Source of the DNA: Saccharibacillus sp. O23
GTDB lineage: Bacteria > Bacillota > Bacilli > Paenibacillales > Paenibacillaceae
Assembly: GCF_002205895.1 (NCBI RefSeq)
Contig: NZ_NJDE01000019.1
Location: 62,001-126,000 of the forward strand
Direction of reading: 5' to 3'
DNA length: 64,000 nucleotides
A program made the position numbers and the translations under genes. This document shows, one piece after another, positions 46,165 to 54,868 of the stretch (its first letter is position 1; the number at the start of each line of letters is the position of its first letter). The notes beneath the pieces are model-generated. The model was not told where the DNA came from and did no database searches. It worked only from the letters and a program-made list of their open reading frames with translations.

Positions 46165-46509
46165 ATGACCAACCTGACCGTGACTACATACAAAGAGTGC
46201 ATTGATGCTTGCATCCGCTGCATGAACGTCTGCAATACGAGCTACGTATCGAGCCTCAAAGGCCTTGATATTTTCGAACTTCGCGAATGCTTGCGTCTGG
46301 ACCGCGAATGCGCGGATCTGTGCGGAATGGCCGTTCAAGCCATGACCCGCAACAGCCCGTTCGTCGCCGAGATCTGCGAGCTGGTCGCCAAAGCGTGCGA
46401 CGCCTGCGCCGACGAGTGCATGAAGCATCCGCACGAGCACTGCCAAGAATGCGTGAAAGTATGCCGCGAATGCGCGAGCGTATGCCGCAGCATGCTGGTC
46501 GCGGCTTAA
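46165..46509 (+). CDS. Four-helix-bundle Cys-rich copper-binding protein (Csp-like)
   Basis: Protein of 114 residues with about 17 cysteines, mostly spaced CxxxC along predicted helices (CIDACIRCMNVC, CADLCG, CDACADEC, CQECVKVCRECASVC). This is the pattern of cytosolic copper-storage proteins (Csp3 / DUF326), which pack Cu(I) inside a four-helix bundle. There is no signal peptide. The ATG follows GGGAGGCA. It lies 94 nt after the CobW gene, suggesting a metal-handling pair. A bidirectional terminator follows. Confidence 0.88.
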   Translation: MTNLTVTTYKECIDACIRCMNVCNTSYVSSLKGLDIFELRECLRLDRECADLCGMAVQAMTRNSPFVAEICELVAKACDACADECMKHPHEHCQECVKVCRECASVCRSMLVAA

Positions 46510-46556
46510 GCCAACTTCAGGAGCGGGCCGCTTCGGGCGAATCCGTTTCGACAGTC

Positions 46557-46594
46557 AAAAGACCTTCCGAGCCTTTGCGGCCGGAAGGTCTTTT
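46557..46594. terminator. Bidirectional terminator between csp and the sugar ABC operon
   Basis: AAAAGACCTTCCG/CGGAAGGTCTTTT perfect stem with a 12-nt loop, between convergent genes. Confidence 0.9.
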
Positions 46595-46609
46595 CGCGTT
46601 TTCTTCGAC

Positions 46610-47521
46610 TCAACCTTTGGTGCCCGCGGTCAAGTTCATGCCTTCGATAAAATACTTTTGGAACAGGAAGAACAGGACGATTACCGGCAGCAGCACGATG
46701 ACCGAGCCGGCCATCAGATAATTCCACTGCGTCTGCACGCTGCCGCGGAACGATTGCAGTCCGATTTGCAGCGTGTATAAGACTTCGTCGTTAACGTAGA
46801 GCAGCGGACCGAGAAAATCGTTCCAAGCGCCGTTGAACGCGAAGATCGCGATCGCGGCCAACGCCGGTTTGGACAAGGGAATGACGATCCGCGCCCAAAT
46901 GTACAGATGGTTGGCTCCGTCGATCTTCGCCGCTTCGGTCAATTCTTTGGGAATGCCCATGTAGAACTGCCGAAGCATGAAGATGTAGAAGGCGCTGCCG
47001 AGAAACTGCGGGATGATCAGCGGATAATAGGTGCCGACCAGATGCAGCTTCGAGAACAGCACGTACTGCGGAATCAAGGTGACGAAGCCGGGAATCATCA
47101 TCGTCGCCAGCAGCACGGAGAACCAGAACTTTTTGCCGCGAAAAGAAATCCGGGCGAAGCCGTAAGCGATAAACGAATTGACCAGTACGTTGCCGACGAC
47201 CGCGAAAAAGGCCAACATCAGCGTGTTGAACGCATAGAGCGTGAACGGAGCCGCATGCCAAGTATGAACATAATTTTCGAAATGAAACTCTTTAGGAATA
47301 AAAGTCGGCGGATACTGCGCGATTTCCTGCGGCGACTTGAGCGAAGTGGAGATCATCCACCACAGAGGCAGCAAGAACAGCAGGCTTCCGGCCGACAGCA
47401 AAACAAACACCAGCACTTCTCTCGGCGAACGCCGGCGTTTGCCGACCGGAACGCTGTAAGCATCGATCTTCGGCGCGCCGCCGGAACTTTTCCCGGTAGC
47501 GGGAGCTGCGGAACGGTTCAT
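46610..47521 (-). CDS. Carbohydrate ABC transporter permease, MalG type
   Basis: CUT1-family inner-membrane permease of 303 residues with six predicted membrane segments. The EAA loop reads ELTEAAKIDGANHLYIWARIVIPLSKP, which contacts the ATPase. It is the last gene of a three-gene operon; its ATG shares one base with the stop of the upstream permease, with GGAGG ahead. There is no ATPase gene in the operon, so a shared MsmX-type ATPase encoded elsewhere is expected. The substrate sugar is unknown. Confidence 0.93.
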   Translation of the reverse strand: MNRSAAPATGKSSGGAPKIDAYSVPVGKRRRSPREVLVFVLLSAGSLLFLLPLWWMISTSLKSPQEIAQYPPTFIPKEFHFENYVHTWHAAPFTLYAFNTLMLAFFAVVGNVLVNSFIAYGFARISFRGKKFWFSVLLATMMIPGFVTLIPQYVLFSKLHLVGTYYPLIIPQFLGSAFYIFMLRQFYMGIPKELTEAAKIDGANHLYIWARIVIPLSKPALAAIAIFAFNGAWNDFLGPLLYVNDEVLYTLQIGLQSFRGSVQTQWNYLMAGSVIVLLPVIVLFFLFQKYFIEGMNLTAGTKG

Positions 47522-48477
47522 CAGTCTTCGCCTCCTTCGTAATACACCCAGCGTTTGGACATCCGAAGATTGATCAGCGTCAGCACCAGCACGATCGCGA
47601 ACAGTACCCAAGCCATCGCCATGGCGTATCCCATATCGAACAGCTTGAAAGCCTGATTCCACATGTACAGGTTATAGAAGAGCAGCGAGCCCATAGGGCC
47701 GCCGCTTCCGCTGTCGGTCATGACATAGCCTTCCTGAAAGATCTGGAACCCGCCGATAAAACTGGTCACCACGTCGAAAAAGATGACCGGCGAGATCATC
47801 GGAAGCGTGATATGCCAAAAACGGCGGAAAGCGGAAGCGCCGTCCAATTTGGCCGATTCATAGAGCTGCGAGGGAACGCCCTGCAGGCTCGCCAGATACA
47901 GCAGCATGCCGCCTCCGACGCTCCACAGCTTCATCATGATGATCGCCGGCTTGGTCCACATCGGATCGCTCAGCCACGCGGGACCGGGAATGCCGACCCA
48001 ACCGAGCATCGTATTGATCAGCCCGGTCGACGGGTTCAGGAGTTGAATCCACAGGAAATAGACGCCGACGCCCGACAGCACGGCCGGCAGATAATAGATC
48101 GTCCGAAACACCCGCATGCCGGCGATCCGTTCGTTGAGCATCAGCGCCAGCAGCACCGAACCGATCGTGGTCAGCGGAACCATCAGCGCGACGTAGAAAA
48201 GGGTATTATAAAGCGATTTCCAAAACAACGGATCGTCCCGGAACATTCGCGCGTAGTTGCCGAGTCCGATAAAATCCATGCGCGAGGTGACGTCGTAATT
48301 CGTGAAGCTGCCGTACAGCGAGAAGAGCATGGGGAACAGCGTGATACCGAACAGGCCGATCAGCCAAGGGAGAATGAACAGATAACCCTGAAGCTCTTCG
48401 CGTCGCGCCAATCTGGACCGTTTTTTCTTTTGCGGTCCGGACGCGCCTGGCTTGAGCGTTTCCGCGGTCGTTTTCAT
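47521..48477 (-). CDS. Carbohydrate ABC transporter permease, MalF type
   Basis: CUT1-family permease of 318 residues with six membrane segments after a basic cytoplasmic N-terminus. Its EAA loop is QLYESAKLDGASAFRRFWHITLP. The ATG at 48477 follows AAGGAGG; an open frame upstream runs through the intercistronic stem-loop and is rejected. It pairs with the MalG-type permease that overlaps its stop. Confidence 0.93.
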   Translation of the reverse strand: MKTTAETLKPGASGPQKKKRSRLARREELQGYLFILPWLIGLFGITLFPMLFSLYGSFTNYDVTSRMDFIGLGNYARMFRDDPLFWKSLYNTLFYVALMVPLTTIGSVLLALMLNERIAGMRVFRTIYYLPAVLSGVGVYFLWIQLLNPSTGLINTMLGWVGIPGPAWLSDPMWTKPAIIMMKLWSVGGGMLLYLASLQGVPSQLYESAKLDGASAFRRFWHITLPMISPVIFFDVVTSFIGGFQIFQEGYVMTDSGSGGPMGSLLFYNLYMWNQAFKLFDMGYAMAMAWVLFAIVLVLTLINLRMSKRWVYYEGGED

Positions 48478-48503
48478 GACGAACCTCCTTCGTAAAAGGG
48501 TAA

Positions 48504-48538
48504 GGAGCCGCGTACCGGTCTCGACCGGAAGCGGCTCC
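48504..48538 (-). promoter_or_regulatory. Intercistronic stem-loop between the binding-protein and permease genes
   Basis: GGAGCCGC..CCGGTC/GACCGG..GCGGCTCC, a 14-bp stem with a 2x2 internal loop and a 2-nt loop, no T-run. In sugar ABC operons such hairpins protect the binding-protein mRNA so that it is made in excess. Confidence 0.75.
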
Positions 48539-48582
48539 CGCTTTGCAGGAATTCTCGAGTGCGACATATAAGGCTTGAAGAT

Positions 48583-49914
48583 TTATTTGCTTTTCGCCAT
48601 TAAGGCTTGAACGTCTTTTTCCGCGCCTTGAAGCGCTTGTTCCGGCGTTTCTTTGCCCAAGAACACGGCGTCCGTATGCGGATTGATCAGATCTTTGTAA
48701 CCGGAAGCGCTGAGCGGAACCTGAAAGACTTTCGTATCGGCGAGGTTCTCGACGGAAGCTTTGTAGACCGCGTTTTTGTTCGCTTCCGGATCTTCCGCCG
48801 CTTCGATATTGGCGACGTTGTCGAAGTTCTTGAGCGCCCAATATTTCTGCGCGTCGACGCCCGTCAGGTATTTCATGAATTCCCACGCTTCGTCCGGGTG
48901 CTTCGCGCCTTTCGGAATCTCGACGACGAAACCGCCGCCGCTGCTCCAATGGCCCGAGCCTTCTTCGCGTTCCGGAATCGGCGCGACGCCGATCTCGAGA
49001 TCTTTGCCGAATTCTTCGATCTGCGTGTTATAGGTGCCGGTCTGAATATACATCGCGACTTTGCCGGAGATGAACGGATCGCTGACTCCGCTGCCGAAAT
49101 CGGCTTTCATGGCGTCCACGGTCTGGCGGCCCAGACGGTCCTGCCAAGACTTCAACCATTCCAACGTGGAGATTTTGCCCGGGGTATCGAAGGCAAGTTG
49201 GTCGTTTTCTCCGAAATAGCCGTTTCCGCCGTCGCCGTTGATCAGCCAGCTGTCGACGCCGAAATCTCCCCAGAGCGGATAGAAGCCGACGCGTTCATAA
49301 GTACTGCCGTTTTTCTTGTCCAACTTCTGCGCGTATTCTTCGAGCTGCTTCCAAGTTTGCGGCGGCTGCTTCGGATCGAGACCGGCTTCTCGGAACGCTG
49401 CCTTGTTGTAATAGAGCAGACGGGTATCCGTATTGAAAGGAAGGGCATAAGCTTTGTCTTCGTACAGCACGTTTTTCCATAGTTCCGGATAAAACTGCTT
49501 TTCGATATCGTCTTTGCTCAGGTATTCAGACAGATCGGTATTTTGGTTTTTGCTGGCGCGCAGGTTGACGTCCGCGTAGTCGTTGATGATGACGTCGGCC
49601 GGATTGCCGGCAGCGATCGAAGCCAGATTTTTGGTCCAGATATCTCCGAAGGGCAGGTATGTATGTTTGACCGTGATTCGATCCTGCGAATTATTGAAGT
49701 CTTCGATGATTTTTTCGATGATCGGACGGCGGGTTTCCGAACCCCAGAACGTCCAGAAATCGATCGTGACTTTTTCGGCCGTGCTTTCGTTTCCGCCGCT
49801 GGCGGCCTTCGGCGCTCCGCTGGAAGAACGCGATTCGGGCGTACAGGCGGCAAGCAGCAGCACAAGCGACAGCGCGGCTAGCCCTAAGAGATAAGACAGG
49901 CGTTTCGGTTTCAA
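48583..49914 (-). CDS. Extracellular sugar-binding lipoprotein of an ABC transporter
   Basis: Family-1 solute-binding protein of 443 residues. A type II signal peptide ends in the lipobox LLAAC (Cys at about residue 24), so the protein is anchored to the outer face of the membrane. The mature part has the usual two-lobe features (TIDFWTFWGSET, NPADVIINDYAD, AYALPFNTDTRLLYYNK). The start is TTG at 49914, with GAGGAGGAA ~10 nt upstream. It is the first gene of the operon. Upstream, an inverted repeat TGTAAA-N9-TTTACA (50015-50035) may be an operator; no regulator gene is adjacent. Confidence 0.92.
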   Translation of the reverse strand: MKPKRLSYLLGLAALSLVLLLAACTPESRSSSGAPKAASGGNESTAEKVTIDFWTFWGSETRRPIIEKIIEDFNNSQDRITVKHTYLPFGDIWTKNLASIAAGNPADVIINDYADVNLRASKNQNTDLSEYLSKDDIEKQFYPELWKNVLYEDKAYALPFNTDTRLLYYNKAAFREAGLDPKQPPQTWKQLEEYAQKLDKKNGSTYERVGFYPLWGDFGVDSWLINGDGGNGYFGENDQLAFDTPGKISTLEWLKSWQDRLGRQTVDAMKADFGSGVSDPFISGKVAMYIQTGTYNTQIEEFGKDLEIGVAPIPEREEGSGHWSSGGGFVVEIPKGAKHPDEAWEFMKYLTGVDAQKYWALKNFDNVANIEAAEDPEANKNAVYKASVENLADTKVFQVPLSASGYKDLINPHTDAVFLGKETPEQALQGAEKDVQALMAKSK

Positions 49915-50014
49915 ATCGATGATTCCTCCTCTTGATGAAATGATGCGCTGAGTTCGAAACCGGATTTCCGACATCACGCCTTATAGATTACACATGCTGA
50001 TCTTGCTTGAACCC

Positions 50015-50035
50015 TGTAAAGCGTTCTCTTTTACA
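50015..50035. promoter_or_regulatory. Inverted repeat upstream of the sugar ABC operon
   Basis: TGTAAA-N9-TTTACA lies between the divergent argS T-box promoter and the sugar-binding protein gene. A near match to a CcpA cre site was considered, but the central CG is displaced by one base. Confidence 0.35.
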
Positions 50036-50097
50036 AAAAAGTAGACTTTTCCTTCGGAAAAAGCAAACTCCCTGAATACGGAAAAACCGAAATCCGC

Positions 50098-50126
50098 TTG
50101 CTTATTCGCCTGCAACCTTCTATAAT
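50098..50126 (+). promoter_or_regulatory. Sigma-A promoter of the argS T-box leader
   Basis: TTGCTT (50098-50103), 17-bp spacer, TATAAT (50121-50126). Confidence 0.85.
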
Positions 50127-50132
50127 GTCGGG

Positions 50133-50430
50133 AAAGACTGATCGACAACGTCCATGAACGGGAGAGTATCCGAAGACGCGTCAGCGGCAGCAGCGAGCCG
50201 GGAGGGTGGGAGCCGGCGCCGCGCGATTCGGAGAAGCGCGCCCGGGAGACGACGGTTCGAACGAACGCTTTGCTTGCCGCAAGGCTTCCGCGTAGAATCG
50301 CCCGGTCACGGCGCCGTTACCGCCGCTCGAGAGGCCGGGTCCGTCCGTTTGGACGGCGCCGGGCTATAAGAGTGGTACCGCGGGATCGAAAGCTCTCGTC
50401 TCTTTTTTGGAGACGAGAGCTTTTTGGCGT
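50133..50430 (+). promoter_or_regulatory. T-box riboswitch controlling argS
   Basis: The hallmark GAGTGGTACCGCGGG lies at about 50370-50384. The Stem I upper part (AGCGAGCCGGGAGGGTGGGAGCCGG, in two halves around 50191-50215) is typical. Stem I base pairing TCCGAA (50168-50173)/TTCGGA (50227-50232) frames a 3' strand with CGC/CGA, consistent with an arginine specifier. The terminator is a 14-bp stem AAGCTCTCGTCTC/GAGACGAGAGCTT (50389-50422) with a T-run. Uncharged tRNA-Arg would favour the antiterminator and argS expression. Confidence 0.93.
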
Positions 50431-50471
50431 GTTCGGACACCGGTGTCGAAATGATAAGGAGGACGAAATCG

Positions 50472-52157
50472 ATGGTATTATCGCAGATCGGCGCAGCGCT
50501 CGATACGCTGCTGGAATGGGAGCAAGGAACGGCGGAGCCGATGTTGGAGCTGCCGCCCGATCCCGGATTGGGAGACGCGGCGTTTCCGTGCTTCTCGCTG
50601 GCCAAGACGCTGCGCAAAGCGCCTCAGCAGATCGCGGCGGAGCTGGCGCGGCGCTTCGCGCTGGAAGGCGTGGAAGCCGAAGCGGCAGGGCCGTATCTGA
50701 ATTTCCGGTTGAACCGGGCGGCGTATGCGGCCGCGCTGCTGCGCGAAGCGGAAAAGCAGCCTCGCTGCGGTACGGGCGAGACGGTCGTGATCGACATGTC
50801 GTCGCCGAATATCGCCAAGCCGTTCGGCGTCGGTCATCTGCGCTCGACGGTTATCGGCGCCGCGCTCTACCGGATGTATGCCGAAGCGGGCGATCGTCCG
50901 ATCAGCGTCAACCATATCGGCGATTGGGGCACCCAGTTCGGCAAGCAGATCACGGCGTACAAACGTTGGGGCAGCGAAAAGAAATTGAACGCTGCGCCGA
51001 TTCGCGAATCCTTGGACCTGTACGTCAAGTTTCACGATGAAGCTCCCGACGATCCGAGTCTGGAAACGGAAGCGCGCGAATGGTTCCGGAAGTTGGAAGA
51101 CGGCGACGAAGAAGCGCTGCGGTTATGGCGGTATTTCGTGGACGTCAGCTTGGCCGAATTCGACCGCATGTACGAGCGCCTCGGCGTCTCGTTCGATAAA
51201 GTGCTGGGCGAGAGTTTCTATAACGACAAGATGGGCAAGGTCGTCGACGAGCTTCGGGAACGCGGACTGCTGGAAGAAAGCGACGGCGCGCAGGTCGTCC
51301 GGTTGGACGACCAAGACATGCCGCCGTGCCTGATCCTCAAATCCGACGGCACGACCATCTACCCGACCCGCGATCTCGCGACGGCCGTTTATCGCCACGA
51401 TCAGCTGGGCGCGCAAAAGCTGCTGTACGTCGTAGGCGCGGAACAAACGCTGCATTTCCGTCAAGTGTTCGCCGTGCTGCGCAAAATGGAGCGGAAGTGG
51501 GCGGACGACTGCAAGCATATCCCGTTCGGATTGATGAAGTTCGAAGGCAAAAAGATGTCGACGCGCCGGGGCAAAGTCGTCTTTTTGGAAGAAGTGTTGG
51601 ACGAAGCCGCGGCGCGGGCGTCCGCGATCATCGAACAGAAAAATCCCCAGCTTCAAGATCGTAAGGCCGTTGCCGAAGCGATCGGAATCGGAGCGATCAT
51701 TTTCGGCGATCTGAAAAATAACCGGATCGGGGAGATCGACTTTTCGTTGGAGGAAGCGGTGCAGTTCGAAGGCGAGACGGGACCGTACGTGCAATATACC
51801 CATGCGCGGGCATGCAGCGTGCTGCGCAAAGTATCGGCCGATTCGTTAACGGACGCTCCGACCTTGCCCGAAGCTCTTGCGAAGTATTCGTGGGACGAAG
51901 CGTCGTGGGAACTGCTGAAACGGCTCGGCGACCACGAAGAGGAGTTGAGACGTGGACTGCGTCGGCATGAACCGTCCGTTCTGGCCCGTTATGCGCTGGA
52001 TCTCGCCAAGCTGTTCAACCGCTTCTATCATCATAATAAAGTGCTGACGGATATCGGGCATGAACGGACGGTAAGAGCGGAACTGACCCGGTTGGCGGCG
52101 CTGCGCCTTCGTCGGTCGCTGGACTTGCTCGGCATTCGGTCGCCCGAAGAGATTTAA
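50472..52157 (+). CDS. argS: Arginyl-tRNA synthetase
   Basis: Class I synthetase charging tRNA-Arg, 561 residues. The N-terminal Arg_tRNA_synt_N (Add-1) domain is followed by the catalytic core with SSPNIAKPFGVGHLRST (HIGH-like GHLR) and the KMSTRRG motif; the C-terminal helical anticodon domain starts near residue 445. The ATG at 50472 follows AAGGAGG. The T-box upstream makes expression respond to arginine charging. The basic amino-acid permease gene follows with its own control region. Confidence 0.95.
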   Translation: MVLSQIGAALDTLLEWEQGTAEPMLELPPDPGLGDAAFPCFSLAKTLRKAPQQIAAELARRFALEGVEAEAAGPYLNFRLNRAAYAAALLREAEKQPRCGTGETVVIDMSSPNIAKPFGVGHLRSTVIGAALYRMYAEAGDRPISVNHIGDWGTQFGKQITAYKRWGSEKKLNAAPIRESLDLYVKFHDEAPDDPSLETEAREWFRKLEDGDEEALRLWRYFVDVSLAEFDRMYERLGVSFDKVLGESFYNDKMGKVVDELRERGLLEESDGAQVVRLDDQDMPPCLILKSDGTTIYPTRDLATAVYRHDQLGAQKLLYVVGAEQTLHFRQVFAVLRKMERKWADDCKHIPFGLMKFEGKKMSTRRGKVVFLEEVLDEAAARASAIIEQKNPQLQDRKAVAEAIGIGAIIFGDLKNNRIGEIDFSLEEAVQFEGETGPYVQYTHARACSVLRKVSADSLTDAPTLPEALAKYSWDEASWELLKRLGDHEEELRRGLRRHEPSVLARYALDLAKLFNRFYHHNKVLTDIGHERTVRAELTRLAALRLRRSLDLLGIRSPEEI

Positions 52158-52164
52158 GACAATC

Positions 52165-52211
52165 TTGAACATTTTATTACGTTAAAGGAGCAAATGTTCA
52201 ATATTTTAACG
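52165..52211 (+). promoter_or_regulatory. Interlocked inverted repeats between argS and the permease
   Basis: Arm A TTGAACATTT (52165-52174) pairs with AAATGTTCAA (52192-52201); arm B CGTTAAA (52180-52186) pairs with TTTAACG (52205-52211). The order A-B-A'-B' makes the two helices mutually exclusive or pseudoknotted. No T-run follows. Confidence 0.7.
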
Positions 52212-52251
52212 CGGTGAAATGTAGGAATGCGTAGTTTTCCGTAGGCAGGGG

Positions 52252-52280
52252 TTAAGATGATCTTAAAATGTCATTATACC
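52252..52280 (+). promoter_or_regulatory. Weak promoter and palindrome before the permease gene
   Basis: TTAAGA (52252-52257), 17-bp spacer, TATACC (52275-52280). The -35 overlaps the perfect dyad TTAAGAT-G-ATCTTAA (52252-52266), positioned like an operator. Confidence 0.45.
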
Positions 52281-52304
52281 TTACAAACGGAAAGGATTTT
52301 ACGT

Positions 52305-53708
52305 ATGGGCATGATCAAAAAACAGTCCTCTTTGTTTCGCCGCAAAACGATCGAGCAGCATGAAAGCAATCTGAAACGGGTATTGGGACCGCTTGACCTC
52401 ACCACGCTCGGCATAGGCGCGATCATCGGAACGGGGATTTTCGTATTGACCGGCGTCGCGGCCGCGAAATACGCGGGGCCCGGCCTCGTGTTATCGTTTA
52501 TGCTTGCCGGAATCATCTGTACGTTCGCCGCGCTGTGTTATGCCGAATTCGCTTCGACCGTGCCGGCCTCGGGCAGCGCTTATACTTACAGTTATACGAC
52601 GTTCGGCGAACTGATCGCTTGGATCTTGGGTTGGGACCTGATTCTGGAGTACGGGTTCGCCAGCGCGGCCGTTGCCAGCGGATGGTCGGGATATTTCCAA
52701 AGTCTGTTGGCCGGTCTGGGCATTCATCTTCCTCACGTGCTGACCGGCGCGTTCAATCCGGAAAAAGGCACTTATATCGACGTCACCGCGGTCGTGATTA
52801 CGATGATCATCGCTTTGCTGCTCACTCGCGGCATTCGGGAAGCGTCGCGCGCCAACGGCATCATGGTCGCGATCAAATTGGTCGTCGTGTTGATCTTTAT
52901 CGGCGTCGGCGTCTTCTACGTCAAGCCGGATAACTGGCATCCGTTCCTGCCGTTCGGATTCCAGGGGGTAGCCGCAGGAGCGGCGACGGTCTTCTTCGCT
53001 TATATCGGATTCGACGCGGTATCGACGGCGGCCGAAGAAGTCAAACGTCCGCAGCGCGACCTGCCGATCGGCATCATCGCTTCGTTGGCCGTCTGCACGG
53101 TGCTGTACATCATCGTTTCCTTGATTCTGACGGGCATCGTGCCTTACCATATGTTGAACGTCAGCGATCCGGTCGCGTTCGCGCTCGAGTTCGTCAACAT
53201 GAACGGCATCGCTTGGATCATCTCGCTCGGAGCGATTACGGGGATCACCACCGTACTGCTGGTGATGATGTACGGTCAGACGCGCCTGCTGTATTCGATG
53301 TCCCGCGACGGACTGCTTTCCCCGGTCTTTTCGAAAGTCAGCGGAAAAAGCGGCACGCCGGCGGTCGGAACTTGGATTTCGTCGGTGGTCATCGCCTTTT
53401 TCGCCGGATTGATTCCGCTCGACCATCTGGCCGAACTGACCAATATCGGCACGCTGTTCGCGTTTACCATCGTCAGTATCGGGATCATCATGCTGCGCCG
53501 CACGCAGCCGGGCTTGAAGCGCGGGTTCCGCGTTCCGTTGGTGCCTCTGATTCCTATTCTCAGCGCTTTGGGATGCGTCTATCTGATGTTCCAACTCAAG
53601 GCGCTTACGTGGTATACGTTCCTGATCTGGCTCGTCGTCGGCTTGGTCGTCTACTTCCTGTACGGCCGCCGTCACAGCCTGCTCAATCCGGATCGGGCTT
53701 CCGAATAA
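52305..53708 (+). CDS. APC-superfamily amino acid permease (cationic amino-acid transporter type)
   Basis: Membrane protein of 467 residues with about 12 transmembrane helices. The helix-1 motif TLGIGAIIGTGIFVLTG, FAALCYAEFASTVPASGSAY and AYIGFDAVSTAAEEVKRPQRDLP are typical of the CAT subfamily (YfnA-like). Its place after the Arg T-box/argS unit would fit a basic amino acid, but that is inference. ATG 52305 follows GGAAAGGA; an ATG two codons later is possible. It is preceded by several dyads and closed by a terminator. Confidence 0.9.
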   Translation: MGMIKKQSSLFRRKTIEQHESNLKRVLGPLDLTTLGIGAIIGTGIFVLTGVAAAKYAGPGLVLSFMLAGIICTFAALCYAEFASTVPASGSAYTYSYTTFGELIAWILGWDLILEYGFASAAVASGWSGYFQSLLAGLGIHLPHVLTGAFNPEKGTYIDVTAVVITMIIALLLTRGIREASRANGIMVAIKLVVVLIFIGVGVFYVKPDNWHPFLPFGFQGVAAGAATVFFAYIGFDAVSTAAEEVKRPQRDLPIGIIASLAVCTVLYIIVSLILTGIVPYHMLNVSDPVAFALEFVNMNGIAWIISLGAITGITTVLLVMMYGQTRLLYSMSRDGLLSPVFSKVSGKSGTPAVGTWISSVVIAFFAGLIPLDHLAELTNIGTLFAFTIVSIGIIMLRRTQPGLKRGFRVPLVPLIPILSALGCVYLMFQLKALTWYTFLIWLVVGLVVYFLYGRRHSLLNPDRASE

Positions 53709-53726
53709 CCGAATAAAGGCAAAGCG

Positions 53727-53760
53727 AAAAGCCCTCTTCGGCATTGAAGAGGGCTTTTTT
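53727..53760 (+). terminator. Intrinsic terminator after the permease
   Basis: AAAAGCCCTCTTC/GAAGAGGGCTTTT perfect stem, 6-nt loop, T-run. Confidence 0.92.
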
Positions 53761-53838
53761 CGAATAGACTGCAACCTTTTTCGGAGAGCGGTCGTCTGGA
53801 AGATTGAGAACGAGAAAAATAAGAAGAGGTGACCGGAA

Positions 53839-54780
53839 ATGAAAAAAACAATTAAAGCTTGTGCCGCTCTGGTGATGGCAGGATCGTTCGCGTTTGCCGC
53901 TTCGGCGTCCGCATACAGCGACATCAAGGATGACAATAACGCCAAGGTTGCGCAATCGCTGCAGCAGATGGGCGTCATGAAAGGAATCGGCGAAGATCGT
54001 TTTGCGCCGGCGCTCGATCTGACCAACGCTCAAGCGATCCAACTGATCGTGAACGCCTTCGAGATGAAAACGAACCCGGGCGTCGATTATAAACCGGACC
54101 CTTCGTTCAACACCAATGCTTGGTATGCCCCGGCTTACGAAGCGGCGCTGCATAACCAAATCAAGACGGTGACGAAAAGCGACTCGCCGAGCGCCAAGAT
54201 CACGCGCGAAGCTTTCGCCAGCCTGCTGCTGGAAGGCATCAATACGACCGGCCAATATCCGACGACGAAGATGTACATCTTCTTCGACGACGAGAAAGAA
54301 TTCACGGGCGATCACCTGGGCGCCGTTCAGATTCTGGGCAATATGAGAATTCTTTCTCCGGGCGGCGATTTCCGTCCGCAGGAACCGATCACGCGCATGG
54401 AAGCGGCGCAATTGGTGTATAATGCCATTGAGTTCATCAATAAAGTCGGCGGAGGCCAAGACAACGGATCCGAAGACGGAACAGGAGCGATCGACGTGAG
54501 CGTAACGACGAACACCGAAGCGGACGGACGCGTCAAAGCGACGCTGAAAACTTCGCTGCCCAATCCGGGTTACGGTCTTAAGATCAACGGCGTGAAATAC
54601 GAAAACGGCAAAGCGATCGTGCAGTATTCGATCTCCAAACCGCAGCCGGGCATGATGTATCCGCAGGTCATTACCGAAGCGGAAGCTTCGACTTACCTGA
54701 CCGGCACGTACAGCGAAGTCGTAGCCGAGCGGATCGACGGAGGCACGACGCCTATCTCGGACGCGAAATCGTTGAAGTAA
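53839..54780 (+). CDS. SLH-domain cell-surface protein
   Basis: Secreted protein of 313 residues. A signal peptide (MKKTIKACAALVMAGSFAFA, cleavage after ASA) is followed by about three S-layer-homology repeats (25-75, 90-135, 145-200; e.g. FRPQEPITRMEAAQLVYNAI), which bind pyruvylated wall polymer. The C-terminal ~80 residues (GYGLKINGVKYENGKAIVQY) resemble a PrcB-type beta domain, a possible protease-complex link. The ATG follows AGAGGTGACC. No convincing promoter was found in the 78-nt gap after the permease terminator. Confidence 0.85.
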   Translation: MKKTIKACAALVMAGSFAFAASASAYSDIKDDNNAKVAQSLQQMGVMKGIGEDRFAPALDLTNAQAIQLIVNAFEMKTNPGVDYKPDPSFNTNAWYAPAYEAALHNQIKTVTKSDSPSAKITREAFASLLLEGINTTGQYPTTKMYIFFDDEKEFTGDHLGAVQILGNMRILSPGGDFRPQEPITRMEAAQLVYNAIEFINKVGGGQDNGSEDGTGAIDVSVTTNTEADGRVKATLKTSLPNPGYGLKINGVKYENGKAIVQYSISKPQPGMMYPQVITEAEASTYLTGTYSEVVAERIDGGTTPISDAKSLK

Positions 54781-54811
54781 GTTTGCGGGAAAATCCTTCT
54801 CGGGCAAACGG

Positions 54812-54841
54812 AAAGCCGGACCTTCGGGTCCGGCTTTTTTG
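54812..54841 (+). terminator. Intrinsic terminator after the SLH gene
   Basis: AAAGCCGGACC/GGTCCGGCTTT with a UUCG tetraloop and T-run. Confidence 0.93.
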
Positions 54842-54868
54842 ACGTTGAATGCGAAGAGGCGGACAGAC

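Noticed and set aside
50014-50028. CcpA cre site upstream of the sugar ABC operon
   Set aside because: TGTAAAGCG has one extra base before the central CG compared with the cre consensus.
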